A DNA stretch of 34,648 bases, from positions 1 to 34,648 of the forward strand of contig JBKQNY010000005.1 in NCBI GenBank assembly GCA_052145775.1, read 5' to 3'. The DNA is from CAVYPR01 sp052145775. GTDB lineage: Bacteria > Actinomycetota > Acidimicrobiia > Acidimicrobiales > RAAP-2. The translations under genes were made by a program, and so were the position numbers. The notes below the pieces were generated by a model. That model saw only the letters and a list, made by a program, of their open reading frames with translations, made no database searches and was not told where the DNA came from. This document shows, in pieces, positions 16,143-24,161 of this stretch; the stretch's first letter is position 1, and each line of letters starts with the position of its first letter.

Positions 16143-17876
16143 TCAGGGCCTGGGCAGGGTCACCCGGTGGTCCGGCACCACGGCGTCGAGGACCCCGAGG
16201 TGCAGGACCCGGTAGCCGACGCCCTGCGCCGCCAGCAGCGACTCGAAGTCGTGCTCGGTGTAGTTGCCCGGCCCGGGCTCGGGGTTGCCCACGGCGCGGT
16301 CGGCCTCGAGCGCCTCCGCAGGGGCAACGAACAGCCACGCCGGGTCCGGCGCACGTCGCACGGCCGCGGCCTCGGCCGGCCAGCGCACCACGTCGAGGTA
16401 CGAGGGGCTCACCGCCAGTCGCCCGGGGAACAGGTCGTCGAGCACGTAGGCGACCCAGTAGCTGGCGTAGGCGTCGTGCACGCCGGCGTCGACCAGGACC
16501 GCGCCGGCGGCGCGCATCGGCTGCTCGGGGTCGGACCATCCGGTGAAGAACGTCTGGGGGCGCACCGGGACCCCGGCGGCCGACGCCGTGACCACGGTCA
16601 GTCCCGCTCCGGCCACCACCGCCGCGCACAGGACCGCCACCCGGGCGGCCTCAAACCCCCGGCGCGCTGCGGCGTGCGCGGCCCGGGTTGACCGCACGGC
16701 CTCCCCCTCCTCGGCGGGGACCCCGACCCACGCCGTGGCCAGCAGCAGAACGACCAGTGCCGGGAGGGCCACCCCGTACCGGCCGTCCAGCCAGTACCCG
16801 CTGGAGGGCACCGCGGCGTAGAGGAAGGGAAAGGCGACCACGCCGGCCGCCGCGGCCAGGGCCGGTGCCGCCCGCCGCCCGCGCCGCGCGGCCACCACCG
16901 CCCGCGCCACCGAGGCGGCCACCACCACGAGGAGCACGCCGTAGAGGACGGGGCCGGCCACCGGCCCCACCGCCCACTGGCCGCCGGGGACCGAGCGCAC
17001 CCCGAGCTGTACCGGCAGCATCGCCCGGAAGAAGACCGACAGCCGCCCGCCGTAGCCGATCCCCATGTAGGCGGGGAGGGACGAGGTGCGCAACGAGGCG
17101 AAGGAGGAGCCGGCGTTGGTGTAGATCCACGGGAGCGCCCCCACCGCCGCCGCGCCCAGGGCGGCCAGGACCGGACCGGGCCGCCAGGGGGCGGCCCACC
17201 GTCTCCGGCCGGCGAAGAGCCGCTCCCAGGAGGCCGCGAGCACGACGGCGGTCGGCAGCGCGAAGTAGGCGATCTCCGGCGAGGACCACCACCCCACGCC
17301 GGCGGCCAGGCCGAGGGCGACCCCGTTGCGCCACCGGTTTCCGCCGAGCCCGATGCGCACGGCGACGTACACCATCACCAGGCCGCAGACGACGTTGACG
17401 CCCCGGAACCCGGTCTCGCGCAGCGAGTTCCACACAACGGCGTAGGGCCAGACCCAGGCCAGCGTCCCCGCCGCCGCACCGGCAAACCGCCGGCCGGTGG
17501 CCTCGGCCACCGTCGCACCGACCACGACGGCTGCCACCGCCGACAGGAGCGCCGCCGTGGCGTCGAGAGCGAAGGGGCTGCCGCGCGTCGCCCACACGAT
17601 CGGGGCCGCCAGGTAGGTCTCGGCCCCGCCGTAGGCCTGGCCCCAGTAGAAGGTGGAGAAGTGGCCGGCCAGCGCCGCCTTGGCCATCAAGCCGACGACG
17701 GCCTGGTCGCTGTCGAGGGGCGAGTGGGCCACCAACCAGGCCCGCAGCACGAACCCGTAGGCGGCCACCACCGCCAGGGCGGCGACGCCGGCCAGGGAGT
17801 AGGCACGGCGCGGTGCCCGCCGGTCTGCGGGTGCCGTGGCGACCTTCGCCGCCGGACCCGCCGCCGACGGGTCCAC
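16143..17876 (-). CDS. Polytopic membrane protein, GT-C (GT39/PMT-like) glycosyltransferase-like
   Basis: The product is about 577 residues with some ten hydrophobic segments in the first 430 residues and a soluble C-terminal domain of about 140 residues. The first external loop after TM1 carries LDSDQAVVGLMA (54-65), an acidic motif placed as in GT-C enzymes that use polyprenyl-phosphate sugars, followed by a YWGQAYGGAETYLAAP block. This suggests a membrane glycosyltransferase of the GT39/ArnT/PMT_2 type, acting on the outer face of the membrane; donor and acceptor are unknown. The GTG at 17876 starts 2 bases after the yebC stop. The upstream in-frame sequence is yebC in another frame. The gene is an extra member in the normally adjacent yebC-ruvC pair. 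Confidence 0.7.
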   Translation of the reverse strand: MDPSAAGPAAKVATAPADRRAPRRAYSLAGVAALAVVAAYGFVLRAWLVAHSPLDSDQAVVGLMAKAALAGHFSTFYWGQAYGGAETYLAAPIVWATRGSPFALDATAALLSAVAAVVVGATVAEATGRRFAGAAAGTLAWVWPYAVVWNSLRETGFRGVNVVCGLVMVYVAVRIGLGGNRWRNGVALGLAAGVGWWSSPEIAYFALPTAVVLAASWERLFAGRRRWAAPWRPGPVLAALGAAAVGALPWIYTNAGSSFASLRTSSLPAYMGIGYGGRLSVFFRAMLPVQLGVRSVPGGQWAVGPVAGPVLYGVLLVVVAASVARAVVAARRGRRAAPALAAAAGVVAFPFLYAAVPSSGYWLDGRYGVALPALVVLLLATAWVGVPAEEGEAVRSTRAAHAAARRGFEAARVAVLCAAVVAGAGLTVVTASAAGVPVRPQTFFTGWSDPEQPMRAAGAVLVDAGVHDAYASYWVAYVLDDLFPGRLAVSPSYLDVVRWPAEAAAVRRAPDPAWLFVAPAEALEADRAVGNPEPGPGNYTEHDFESLLAAQGVGYRVLHLGVLDAVVPDHRVTLPRP

Positions 17877-17878
17877 GG

Positions 17879-18631
17879 TCAGCCGTCGAAGCCCGCGAGC
17901 ACCTCGTCGGGGATGTCGTAGTTGGCGTGGACCGCCTGGACGTCGTCGTGGTCGTCGATCAGCTCGAGCAGGCGCAGCACCTTCTTGGCCTCGTTCTCGT
18001 CGGTGACGGCAACCGAGGTCGTGGACTCGAGGGTCAGCTCGGCCGAGGTCGGGGTGACGCCCGCCTCGACCAGGGCGTCGCGCACAGCGGCCAGGTCCTG
18101 GGGGGCCGAGGTGAGGACCCAGCGGTCCCCGGCGTCGGAGAGGTCCTCGGCGCCGGCGTCGACCGCCACCTCCATGATCTTGTCCTCGTCCAGCGACCGG
18201 TCGAGCTCGAGAACGCCCTTGCGCTCGAACTGCCAGCTGACGGCGCCGGGTTCGGCCATCGACCCGCCGTTGCGGTTGAACAGGTTGCGGATCTCCGCCG
18301 CCGTGCGGTTGCGGTTGTCCGTGAGGGTCTCGACGATGACGGCCACCCCGCCCGGCGCGTACCCCTCGTAGTTCGCCGGCTCGTAGCGGACCCCCTCGAG
18401 CTCGCCCGATCCCCGCTTGATGGCCCGCTCGATGGTGTCCATCGGCACCGAGGCGTCGCGCGCCTTCTGATAGACGGTACGCAGGGAGGCGTTGGTCTCG
18501 GGATCGCTGCTGCCACCGTCGCGGGCCGTGACCTCCAGCTGGCGGATGAGCTTGGCGAAGACCTTCGAGCGCGCCTGGTCGGCCGCCCCCTTCTTGTGCT
18601 TGATGCTGGCCCACTTCGAGTGACCCGACAT
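17879..18631 (-). CDS. yebC: YebC/PmpR-family protein (TACO1 family)
   Basis: The product is 250 residues, full length for the family. It begins with the invariant MSGHSKWASIKHKKGAAD and contains NRNRTAAEIRNLFNRNGG and the acidic C-terminal block. Members have been described as transcription regulators and, more recently, as ribosome-associated factors that help with proline-rich stretches; which applies here cannot be told. The second role would fit the several Pro-rich proteins encoded nearby, as inference only. A good Shine-Dalgarno (GAGAAAGG, 6 bases before the ATG) and a TAGCAT hexamer about 50 bases upstream suggest its own promoter. A location next to ruvCAB is widely conserved. Confidence 0.95.
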   Translation of the reverse strand: MSGHSKWASIKHKKGAADQARSKVFAKLIRQLEVTARDGGSSDPETNASLRTVYQKARDASVPMDTIERAIKRGSGELEGVRYEPANYEGYAPGGVAVIVETLTDNRNRTAAEIRNLFNRNGGSMAEPGAVSWQFERKGVLELDRSLDEDKIMEVAVDAGAEDLSDAGDRWVLTSAPQDLAAVRDALVEAGVTPTSAELTLESTTSVAVTDENEAKKVLRLLELIDDHDDVQAVHANYDIPDEVLAGFDG

Positions 18632-18680
18632 GGAGAACCTTTCTCGCGGGGCGCCCCTGGGGTGCGGGCCCGACCCGGTG

Positions 18681-18686
18681 ATGCTA
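18681..18686 (-). promoter_or_regulatory. Candidate -10 element of yebC
   Basis: TAGCAT on the minus strand, the same hexamer as before pdxS, but here about 49 bases ahead of the ATG and with a normal Shine-Dalgarno in between. No good -35 is seen. Confidence 0.35.
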
Positions 18687-18818
18687 CCCGCGGCCGCCGG
18701 ATGCTCGGGGTCCGGAGGCGGCCCGGTCGCCGCGCAAGCCCCAGGGGACCGCGGAACTCGTACGCGGGCCGGCGTGGCGTCGTCCCTGATGCCGAGGGTC
18801 TATCTGCTTTCGCCCCTT

Positions 18819-18943
18819 CGACCGAAAGGTCGGGCCCACTGGCCCGTTCCCTCGAACGAGAGGAGTCGGGCAGGATCGGACCGACCGGATCTGCCCGGCC
18901 GGGTCTGACCGGCCAGGTCCGAAGCACCGGCTCCGAGAGCTGG
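18819..18943. repeat. Chain of adjacent small hairpins
   Basis: Five inverted repeats follow one another almost without gaps. These are a 5-bp stem with a GAAA loop (18819-18832), a 5-bp stem with loop CACT (18832-18845), a 13-position stem with one mismatch and two G-T pairs (18867-18879 with 18885-18897), a 6-bp perfect stem GGCCGG/CCGGCC (18897-18914), and a 6-position stem (18927-18943). The order suggests a structured RNA or a protein-binding DNA region. It matches no RNA family I know. Confidence 0.45.
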
Positions 18944-19126
18944 AGGATGTCGAGTGAAGATCCGAGGGACCACGGGAGCCATCACCGCGACGACGTCCAT
19001 GGCGGCGGACCTGTTGAGACTGGCCATGCTCTCGTGACTGGCGCGCATCGCCCGTCGAAGCCCGCGGCGGGTGGCTGGGCGCCTCATCCCCGACCGAAAC
19101 GGAACATTCGCACCGGAAGTGACGCC

Positions 19127-19259
19127 GTCGGGCACGCGACCGGGGAATCCCCCGCTCCCCCTCGGTCCCCGAACCGTGCCCGGCTCCCCCGGTGAAGGTC
19201 GGGGGACGCCACGATGCGGGCGGCGCGACCGGAGCGCCCTCCGGACGTCGCATTGTGGT
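19127..19259 (+). ncRNA. Candidate structured RNA leader upstream of the secreted protein
   Basis: On the plus strand several stems fit together. Stem A pairs 19127-19136 with 19175-19184 (10 pairs, one G-T), and inside it stem B pairs 19138-19145 with 19160-19167 (8 pairs, one G-T). Directly after it stem C pairs 19185-19191 with 19200-19206 (7 perfect pairs, loop GTGAAGGT). Then stem D pairs 19208-19218 with 19249-19259 (11 pairs, two G-T), enclosing stem E 19229-19234 with 19239-19244. Stem D competes with a pairing of 19207-19213 to 19279-19285, so two alternative folds are possible. I compared it by eye with the c-di-AMP, c-di-GMP, SAM, TPP and cobalamin riboswitch cores and found no match. 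Confidence 0.35.
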
Positions 19260-19375
19260 CGTCCCCCCGTCGGTCGGGCGTGGCGGATATGGCAGCCACC
19301 GTGGTCGGAGTGAGACCGTTGCGGGGCAACCTCGAATCCCCGATGCAAACCATGGACCATGAGGGGAGCAGCACC

Positions 19376-20137
19376 ATGTACCACCTTCACAGGCACCATG
19401 ACGGGCCTCACGCCACCACGAAGAAAGGTGCGGCCGGGCCGCACGCCGCCGCGGCGTCGCTCCGCCTGGTGGTGCGACGGCACCTGCGGCCGTTGGCCGT
19501 CGCGCTGGGCGCGATGGCCTTCGCCGTGGGCGGGGCGCTGGTCGGGGGGCTCGGTGCCAGCACCGCGGTGACGCCGGCCAGCGCCCAGTCCCTCCCTACC
19601 GCCGCACTGCCGTCGTTGCCGCTCACATCGTTCCCGCCGTTCCCCACGCCCGACGCACTCTCCTCGCCGGGCGCAGGGTCGGCGGGGCTGGCCGCCGGCG
19701 GGGCACAGCCGGGCGCCGCCGGGTCCAACTCCACGCTGGTGGGGACCGTCGGAACCTTGGGCGGGTCGCAGTCGGCCAGCGGATCGGGTGGCGGAGCGAC
19801 CGCCCCAGCGTCGGGCTCGGACACCCCGTCGGGCGGGGCCCCCTCGTTGCCGAGTGCCTCGACGCCCCCGACGCCAACGTCGGTGCCCGGTCTCCCGTCG
19901 CTCCCTTCGCCATCGTCGTTGCCTGGTGCCTCGACACTGGCGTCGGCGCTCCCGCTCCCGAGCCTCCCGTCGTCGACATCGCCGGGGACAGGCTCCGCCT
20001 CGTGCCAACGCCTGCCTGGCGTCCCGGCGTCGGCTCCGGCCCCGGTGTCACTCGGCACCACCGTCTCGCTCGGAACGAGCGCGGGCTCGGCGAGTGTGAG
20101 CGCCGGGACCGGCGGCGTGAAAGTCTGCGCCGGGTAG
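19376..20137 (+). CDS. Secreted Pro/Ser/Gly-rich low-complexity protein
   Basis: The product is 253 residues with no recognised family. I chose ATG 19376 because GAGGGGAG lies 7 bases before it. A long basic n-region containing VVRRHLRPL (32-40; a twin-arginine pair, imperfect as a Tat signal) precedes a hydrophobic core (about 41-62) and an Ala-X-Ala site, with likely cleavage after residue 70 (PASA/QS). The mature part is almost entirely Ser, Pro, Leu, Gly, Ala and Thr in SLPSLPSPSSLPG-like stretches. Its only two cysteines lie in the last 50 residues and could form a disulfide. It looks like a cell-wall or surface linker protein. It is convergent with pdxT and followed by a strong hairpin. 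Confidence 0.7.
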   Translation: MYHLHRHHDGPHATTKKGAAGPHAAAASLRLVVRRHLRPLAVALGAMAFAVGGALVGGLGASTAVTPASAQSLPTAALPSLPLTSFPPFPTPDALSSPGAGSAGLAAGGAQPGAAGSNSTLVGTVGTLGGSQSASGSGGGATAPASGSDTPSGGAPSLPSASTPPTPTSVPGLPSLPSPSSLPGASTLASALPLPSLPSSTSPGTGSASCQRLPGVPASAPAPVSLGTTVSLGTSAGSASVSAGTGGVKVCAG

Positions 20138-20160
20138 GGGCGCGAGGGAGATCGCGCCCC
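20137..20160. terminator. Bidirectional terminator-like hairpin between secreted-protein gene and pdxT
   Basis: A perfect 9-bp stem GGGGCGCGA / TCGCGCCCC (20137-20145 with 20152-20160) with a 6-base loop. It begins at the last base of the plus-strand stop codon and lies 33 bases past the pdxT stop. There is no T-tract, as is common in GC-rich actinobacteria. Confidence 0.6.
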
Positions 20161-20192
20161 GCCGCCCGGCACGAGCGCCGACCGGCGGGCCT

Positions 20193-20825
20193 TTACCCCA
20201 CCACCGACTGGCCGGCCATGGCCGCAAACAGCCGGTGGAGCCGACGGTCGGCGGTGAGCTCGGGGTGAAAGGAGCTGGCCAGCGCGGAGCCCTGCCGGCA
20301 GACGACCGGCTGCTCGGCGCCCAGCGTGGCCAGCACTTCGACCTCGGGTCCGGGGAACTCGACCACCGGAGCCCGGATGAACACCGCCGGCATGGTTGGT
20401 CCGGCCGCGTCGACGCCGGCCACACCCAGCTCCCCCAGGGCCGCCATCACGCCGGAGCAGTCCACCTCGCACTCGAAGGAGAACCGCTGACGGCCGTAGC
20501 CGTTACGTCGGACCGAGCAGTCGAGAAGCCCGAACGACCGCTGGTCGGGGCGGCCGCCGAGGACGGTGCGCGACATGAGCACCATCCCTGCGCAGGTGCC
20601 GAAGGCCGGTAGGCCGCCGGCCAGCTCGCGGGCCAGTGGGTCGAAGAGCCCCGAGGACTCGAGCAGCAACGACAGCGTGGTGGACTCGCCGCCGGGCAGG
20701 ACGATGCCGTTCAGCCCCTCGAGGTCGGCGGGCCGTTGCACCGTGGTGGTGGCGATACCCAGGTCGGCGAAGGCGGCGGCGTGCTCGCGGACGTCGCCCT
20801 GCAGGGCCAGGATCCCGATGGTCAC
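20193..20825 (-). CDS. pdxT: Pyridoxal 5'-phosphate synthase glutaminase subunit PdxT
   Basis: The product is 210 residues. It is a class I glutamine amidotransferase with the full triad: nucleophile C78 (PAFGTCAGM), H187 and E189 (SSFHPEL). The oxyanion block LPGGEST is at 43-49. It releases ammonia from glutamine and passes it to PdxS for de novo vitamin B6 synthesis. It starts with GTG at 20825, 18 bases after the pdxS stop, in the same direction; no strong ribosome site is visible, so coupling to pdxS is likely. In Mycobacterium another gene separates the two; here they are adjacent. Confidence 0.95.
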   Translation of the reverse strand: MTIGILALQGDVREHAAAFADLGIATTTVQRPADLEGLNGIVLPGGESTTLSLLLESSGLFDPLARELAGGLPAFGTCAGMVLMSRTVLGGRPDQRSFGLLDCSVRRNGYGRQRFSFECEVDCSGVMAALGELGVAGVDAAGPTMPAVFIRAPVVEFPGPEVEVLATLGAEQPVVCRQGSALASSFHPELTADRRLHRLFAAMAGQSVVG

Positions 20826-20843
20826 CGCGGGCGGGGCGCGCCG

Positions 20844-21746
<903 letters not shown>

Positions 21747-21752
21747 GGGTAC

Positions 21753-21758
21753 ATGCTA
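21753..21758 (-). promoter_or_regulatory. Candidate leaderless -10 element of pdxST
   Basis: TAGCAT on the minus strand is separated from the pdxS ATG by 6 bases (GTACCC on that strand). No ribosome-binding site fits in the gap and no -35 box is obvious. Confidence 0.5.
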
Positions 21759-21822
21759 CCGGCCTGGCGAACGCGAACCGGCGAGCGTGGCGTGCGGCGC
21801 GCCGTGGGGCCGGCCGTTCACC

Positions 21823-23010
21823 TCACCACTCGGCCAGGGCCGCCCGCCGGACCGAGGTGGCGTCGAGCTCCCCTTCGACCGGGTCGCCCCGGGACCCGAC
21901 CATGGGGTCGATCCACAGCCACCGGGTGGCCCGCCACCGCCGTCCGGTGAACACCGAGCCCGGCAGCGGGGCCGGCGATGCCTCCAGCGTCCCCAGCGCA
22001 TCGTGCAGACCCGGGGGGTAGCGCACGGTGGCCGCGGCCACCTCGTCGGCCCGGTACTCGCGTCCCCTCCCCAGCGCCCGGTGGACCAGCCCGTCGGCGC
22101 CCCGGGCGCCGGCCAGCGGGTAGCAGAGGGCGACGGCCACCTCCGAGACGGCCGTGTCGTGGCGCTTCACGTGGGCCAGCTCGTGGGCGACCACGCCCTC
22201 GGTCTCGATCAGCCCCAGCCGGTCGAGCAGCCCGCTCGTGACCACCAGCACCGCGGCCGAAGGCCGGCGCCCGAGCGCGCAGGCGTTGGGGACCGGGTCC
22301 TCGACGAGCCACAGGCGCGGCCGCGGGACCCCGAAGGTGGCGCAGAGGCCGTCGACCAGATTGACCAGGCGCGGCTCGGCGTCGTCGGCGAGCGGCCGCC
22401 CCCCCACGACGCCCAGCACGATGGTGGTCGCCCGTCTTGAGACCACGACGGCCACGAAGGCGGCCCCCAGCACGGCGGCCACGACACCGGCCACCGGGCC
22501 GGCGACGGCGCCGAGCACGAGCCCGACCACCACCCCGGGGACCGCTCCGGCGCCGACGGTCAGGACATGGGCCCGTCGGCGGGTGGCCCTGATCTCCCGG
22601 TCGGCCACGGCGACCCGGTCCGACTCGGCCGCCGCCACGACGGTGGCCGTCGCCACTGCCGCCGGAGGGGACGGGCTGCGCGGGCGATCGGCCCCTCCCC
22701 CGCCGCCGCGGCCCGCGCCGGACCCGGACGGGCGCGTGCGCTGGCCGCCGCCGCCCGACCCCCGGTTGCGCTGGCCGCCCCCGCCCCGGCCGCCGGACCG
22801 GTTCGACGACCCGCCGGAACCCTGTCGTCCCTCGCCGCCGGCTCTCTGTCCGCTCGACGACCGCCCCCGTGAGCGCCGGCGCCGGCTCGATCCCGAGCCG
22901 CCCGAGCCACCTCCTGAACCGCCCGAGCCGCCTGAGCCGCCCGAGCTGGATGACCCTCCGTCCCCGCCGGAGCCCCGGCCAGGGGGTCGCGGGGGTTGCT
23001 GGTCGCTCAT
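21823..23010 (-). CDS. Membrane M48-family zinc metalloprotease with Gly/Arg/Ser-rich N-terminus
   Basis: The product is 395 residues. The first 115 are Gly, Ser and Arg in GGSGG and RGGGG patterns with an RRRRSRGR cluster (43-50), clearly disordered. Two hydrophobic segments (about 150-190) anchor the protein. The peptidase domain has the zinc motif HELAH (276-280) and the third ligand in the ExxAD motif (E318-YRAD), as in HtpX-like M48 enzymes, which degrade membrane or misfolded proteins. The active site is therefore complete. The gene begins 12 bases after the pimA-like stop in the same direction. A TAACCT hexamer overlapping that stop, 9 bases before the ATG, could be a separate promoter. 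The substrate is unknown. Confidence 0.82.
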   Translation of the reverse strand: MSDQQPPRPPGRGSGGDGGSSSSGGSGGSGGSGGGSGGSGSSRRRRSRGRSSSGQRAGGEGRQGSGGSSNRSGGRGGGGQRNRGSGGGGQRTRPSGSGAGRGGGGGADRPRSPSPPAAVATATVVAAAESDRVAVADREIRATRRRAHVLTVGAGAVPGVVVGLVLGAVAGPVAGVVAAVLGAAFVAVVVSRRATTIVLGVVGGRPLADDAEPRLVNLVDGLCATFGVPRPRLWLVEDPVPNACALGRRPSAAVLVVTSGLLDRLGLIETEGVVAHELAHVKRHDTAVSEVAVALCYPLAGARGADGLVHRALGRGREYRADEVAAATVRYPPGLHDALGTLEASPAPLPGSVFTGRRWRATRWLWIDPMVGSRGDPVEGELDATSVRRAALAEW

Positions 23011-23022
23011 AACCGGCCCAGG

Positions 23023-24159
23023 TTACCCGTCCCCGTCTCCCCCCCGGCGGCCGGGCCGCCGGGCTTGGCCGGCCCGGTGGTAGAGGTCCTCGTACCGTCG
23101 GGCCAGGCGGTCCATCGACCAACCCTCGGCGTGGGCCCTCCCCGCAGCCAGCCGATCGGGGGCGCTGGCCCCGGTCCCCCCGGCGGCGTCGGCCACGGCC
23201 GCGGCCAGGGCCGTCCCCAAGGCGGCGGTGTCGTCGGGCGGCACCAGCGCGGCGTGGCCGCCCGCCGCGTCGCGGTAGCCGGGGAGGTCCGTGGCCACCA
23301 CGGCGCAGCCGGCGGCCAGCCCCTCGAGGAGCACCATGCCGAACGACTCGCCCCGCAGTGACGGGGCGCACAGCACGTGGGCCCCGGCCAGCCGCCGGGC
23401 CACCTCGTCATCGTCGAGGAGCCCGAGCCACACGATCCGCTCCGACCCGGGGTGGGCCCGCCGCAGCGCCTCGGTGTCCGGGCCGTCCCCGGCCACCCAC
23501 AACGTCACGGGATCCGGCACCGCGGCGAACGCCTCGAGCAGCACGCCCAGCCCCTTGCGCTCCTCGTGGCGGCCGAGGAACAGCACCGTCGGGCGGTCCG
23601 TCGCCCGGGGCCGGGCCGACGCGAACCGCTCGACCTCCACCCCGTTGAAGAGCACCTCGTAGGTTCCGCCCATGGCCGCTTCCGCCGTGGAGCGGGCGGC
23701 CTCGGAGACGCAGCAGCGCACGTCGAGCCGCCGGCCGGCCCAGGCGGCCACCGGCCGCAGCCCCCGGTACCAGGCGCTCTCGCCCGAGCGGTGGAAGGTC
23801 CCGATGAGGGGGGCCGGGCGGGTGAGGAGGATGCCGTAGCCGAGGACCGGGGCCATCGGCTCGTGGAGGTGGACGACGTCGGGGCGGTGGCGGCGGACGA
23901 GCCGTTGCGCCCGCCACGCCGCGCCCGGCGACAGGGCGACCGGGGCCACCGAGCCGTTCGACCGCACCCCGACCGCCGCGCCCACCACATGGGTGCCGTC
24001 GAAGGGCGCGTCGGGGTCGGCGGCGGGCCGTCGGCCGCCGGGGGCGAGCACCGCCACCTCGTGGCCGAGCCCGCGCAGGGCGCGGGCCAACCCGGTCACC
24101 TGCCCCTGGACCCCACCGGGCCGCTCGAGGCTGTAGGGGCAGACCATCGCCACCCGCAC
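23023..24159 (-). CDS. pimA: PimA-like GT4 phosphatidylinositol mannosyltransferase
   Basis: The product is 378 residues, the size of mycobacterial PimA. The N-terminal block VAMVCPYSLERPGGVQGQVTG closely follows PimA (CPYSF..PGGVQSHV), and VVHLHEPMAPVLGYG and IGTFHRSGES follow in order. The C-terminal Rossmann half has FLGRHEERKGLGVLLEAF and the EX7E motif GESFGMVLLE. PimA transfers the first mannose from GDP-mannose to phosphatidylinositol on the inner membrane face. I chose GTG 24159 because GGGAG lies 9 bases before it; a TTG at 24165 would sit too close. It overlaps no gene but starts 2 bases after the acyltransferase stop. Gene order with pgsA and the acyltransferase supports the assignment, though the sugar donor is not proven. 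Confidence 0.85.
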   Translation of the reverse strand: MRVAMVCPYSLERPGGVQGQVTGLARALRGLGHEVAVLAPGGRRPAADPDAPFDGTHVVGAAVGVRSNGSVAPVALSPGAAWRAQRLVRRHRPDVVHLHEPMAPVLGYGILLTRPAPLIGTFHRSGESAWYRGLRPVAAWAGRRLDVRCCVSEAARSTAEAAMGGTYEVLFNGVEVERFASARPRATDRPTVLFLGRHEERKGLGVLLEAFAAVPDPVTLWVAGDGPDTEALRRAHPGSERIVWLGLLDDDEVARRLAGAHVLCAPSLRGESFGMVLLEGLAAGCAVVATDLPGYRDAAGGHAALVPPDDTAALGTALAAAVADAAGGTGASAPDRLAAGRAHAEGWSMDRLARRYEDLYHRAGQARRPGRRGGDGDG

Positions 24160-24161
24160 CT

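Larger units (their letters stand above)
18632..19375. other. Gene-free stretch between divergent yebC and secreted-protein gene
   Basis: About 740 bases with no convincing gene on either strand: the open frames lack plausible ribosome sites, known motifs or signal sequences. It should hold the yebC promoter (near 18681, minus) and that of the secreted protein (plus, not located). It contains two clusters of strong inverted repeats, listed separately (18819-18943 and 19127-19259). The part from about 18950 to 19100 shows nothing I can interpret. Confidence 0.6.

Noticed and set aside
18897..18925. Resemblance to the bacterial SRP RNA core (CAGGTCCGAAGCA-like bases)
   Set aside because: The conserved GGAAGGAAGCAG tetraloop region is missing and the flanking stem does not form.
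19127..19206. Possible c-di-AMP (ydaO/yuaA) riboswitch
   Set aside because: GGTGAAGG and CGGGGGAC look similar to parts of the core, but the conserved end block with CAGCTAACC and the GCCGAATC element are absent.
19322..19345. Possible tRNA 3' half (CTCGAATCC near a CCCC run)
   Set aside because: No acceptor or anticodon stem can be built around it and spacing does not fit a T-arm.
18800..20008. A 402-residue minus-strand open frame opposite the secreted protein
   Set aside because: It is Arg/Gly-rich without motifs, whereas the plus strand has a good ribosome site and a complete signal peptide.
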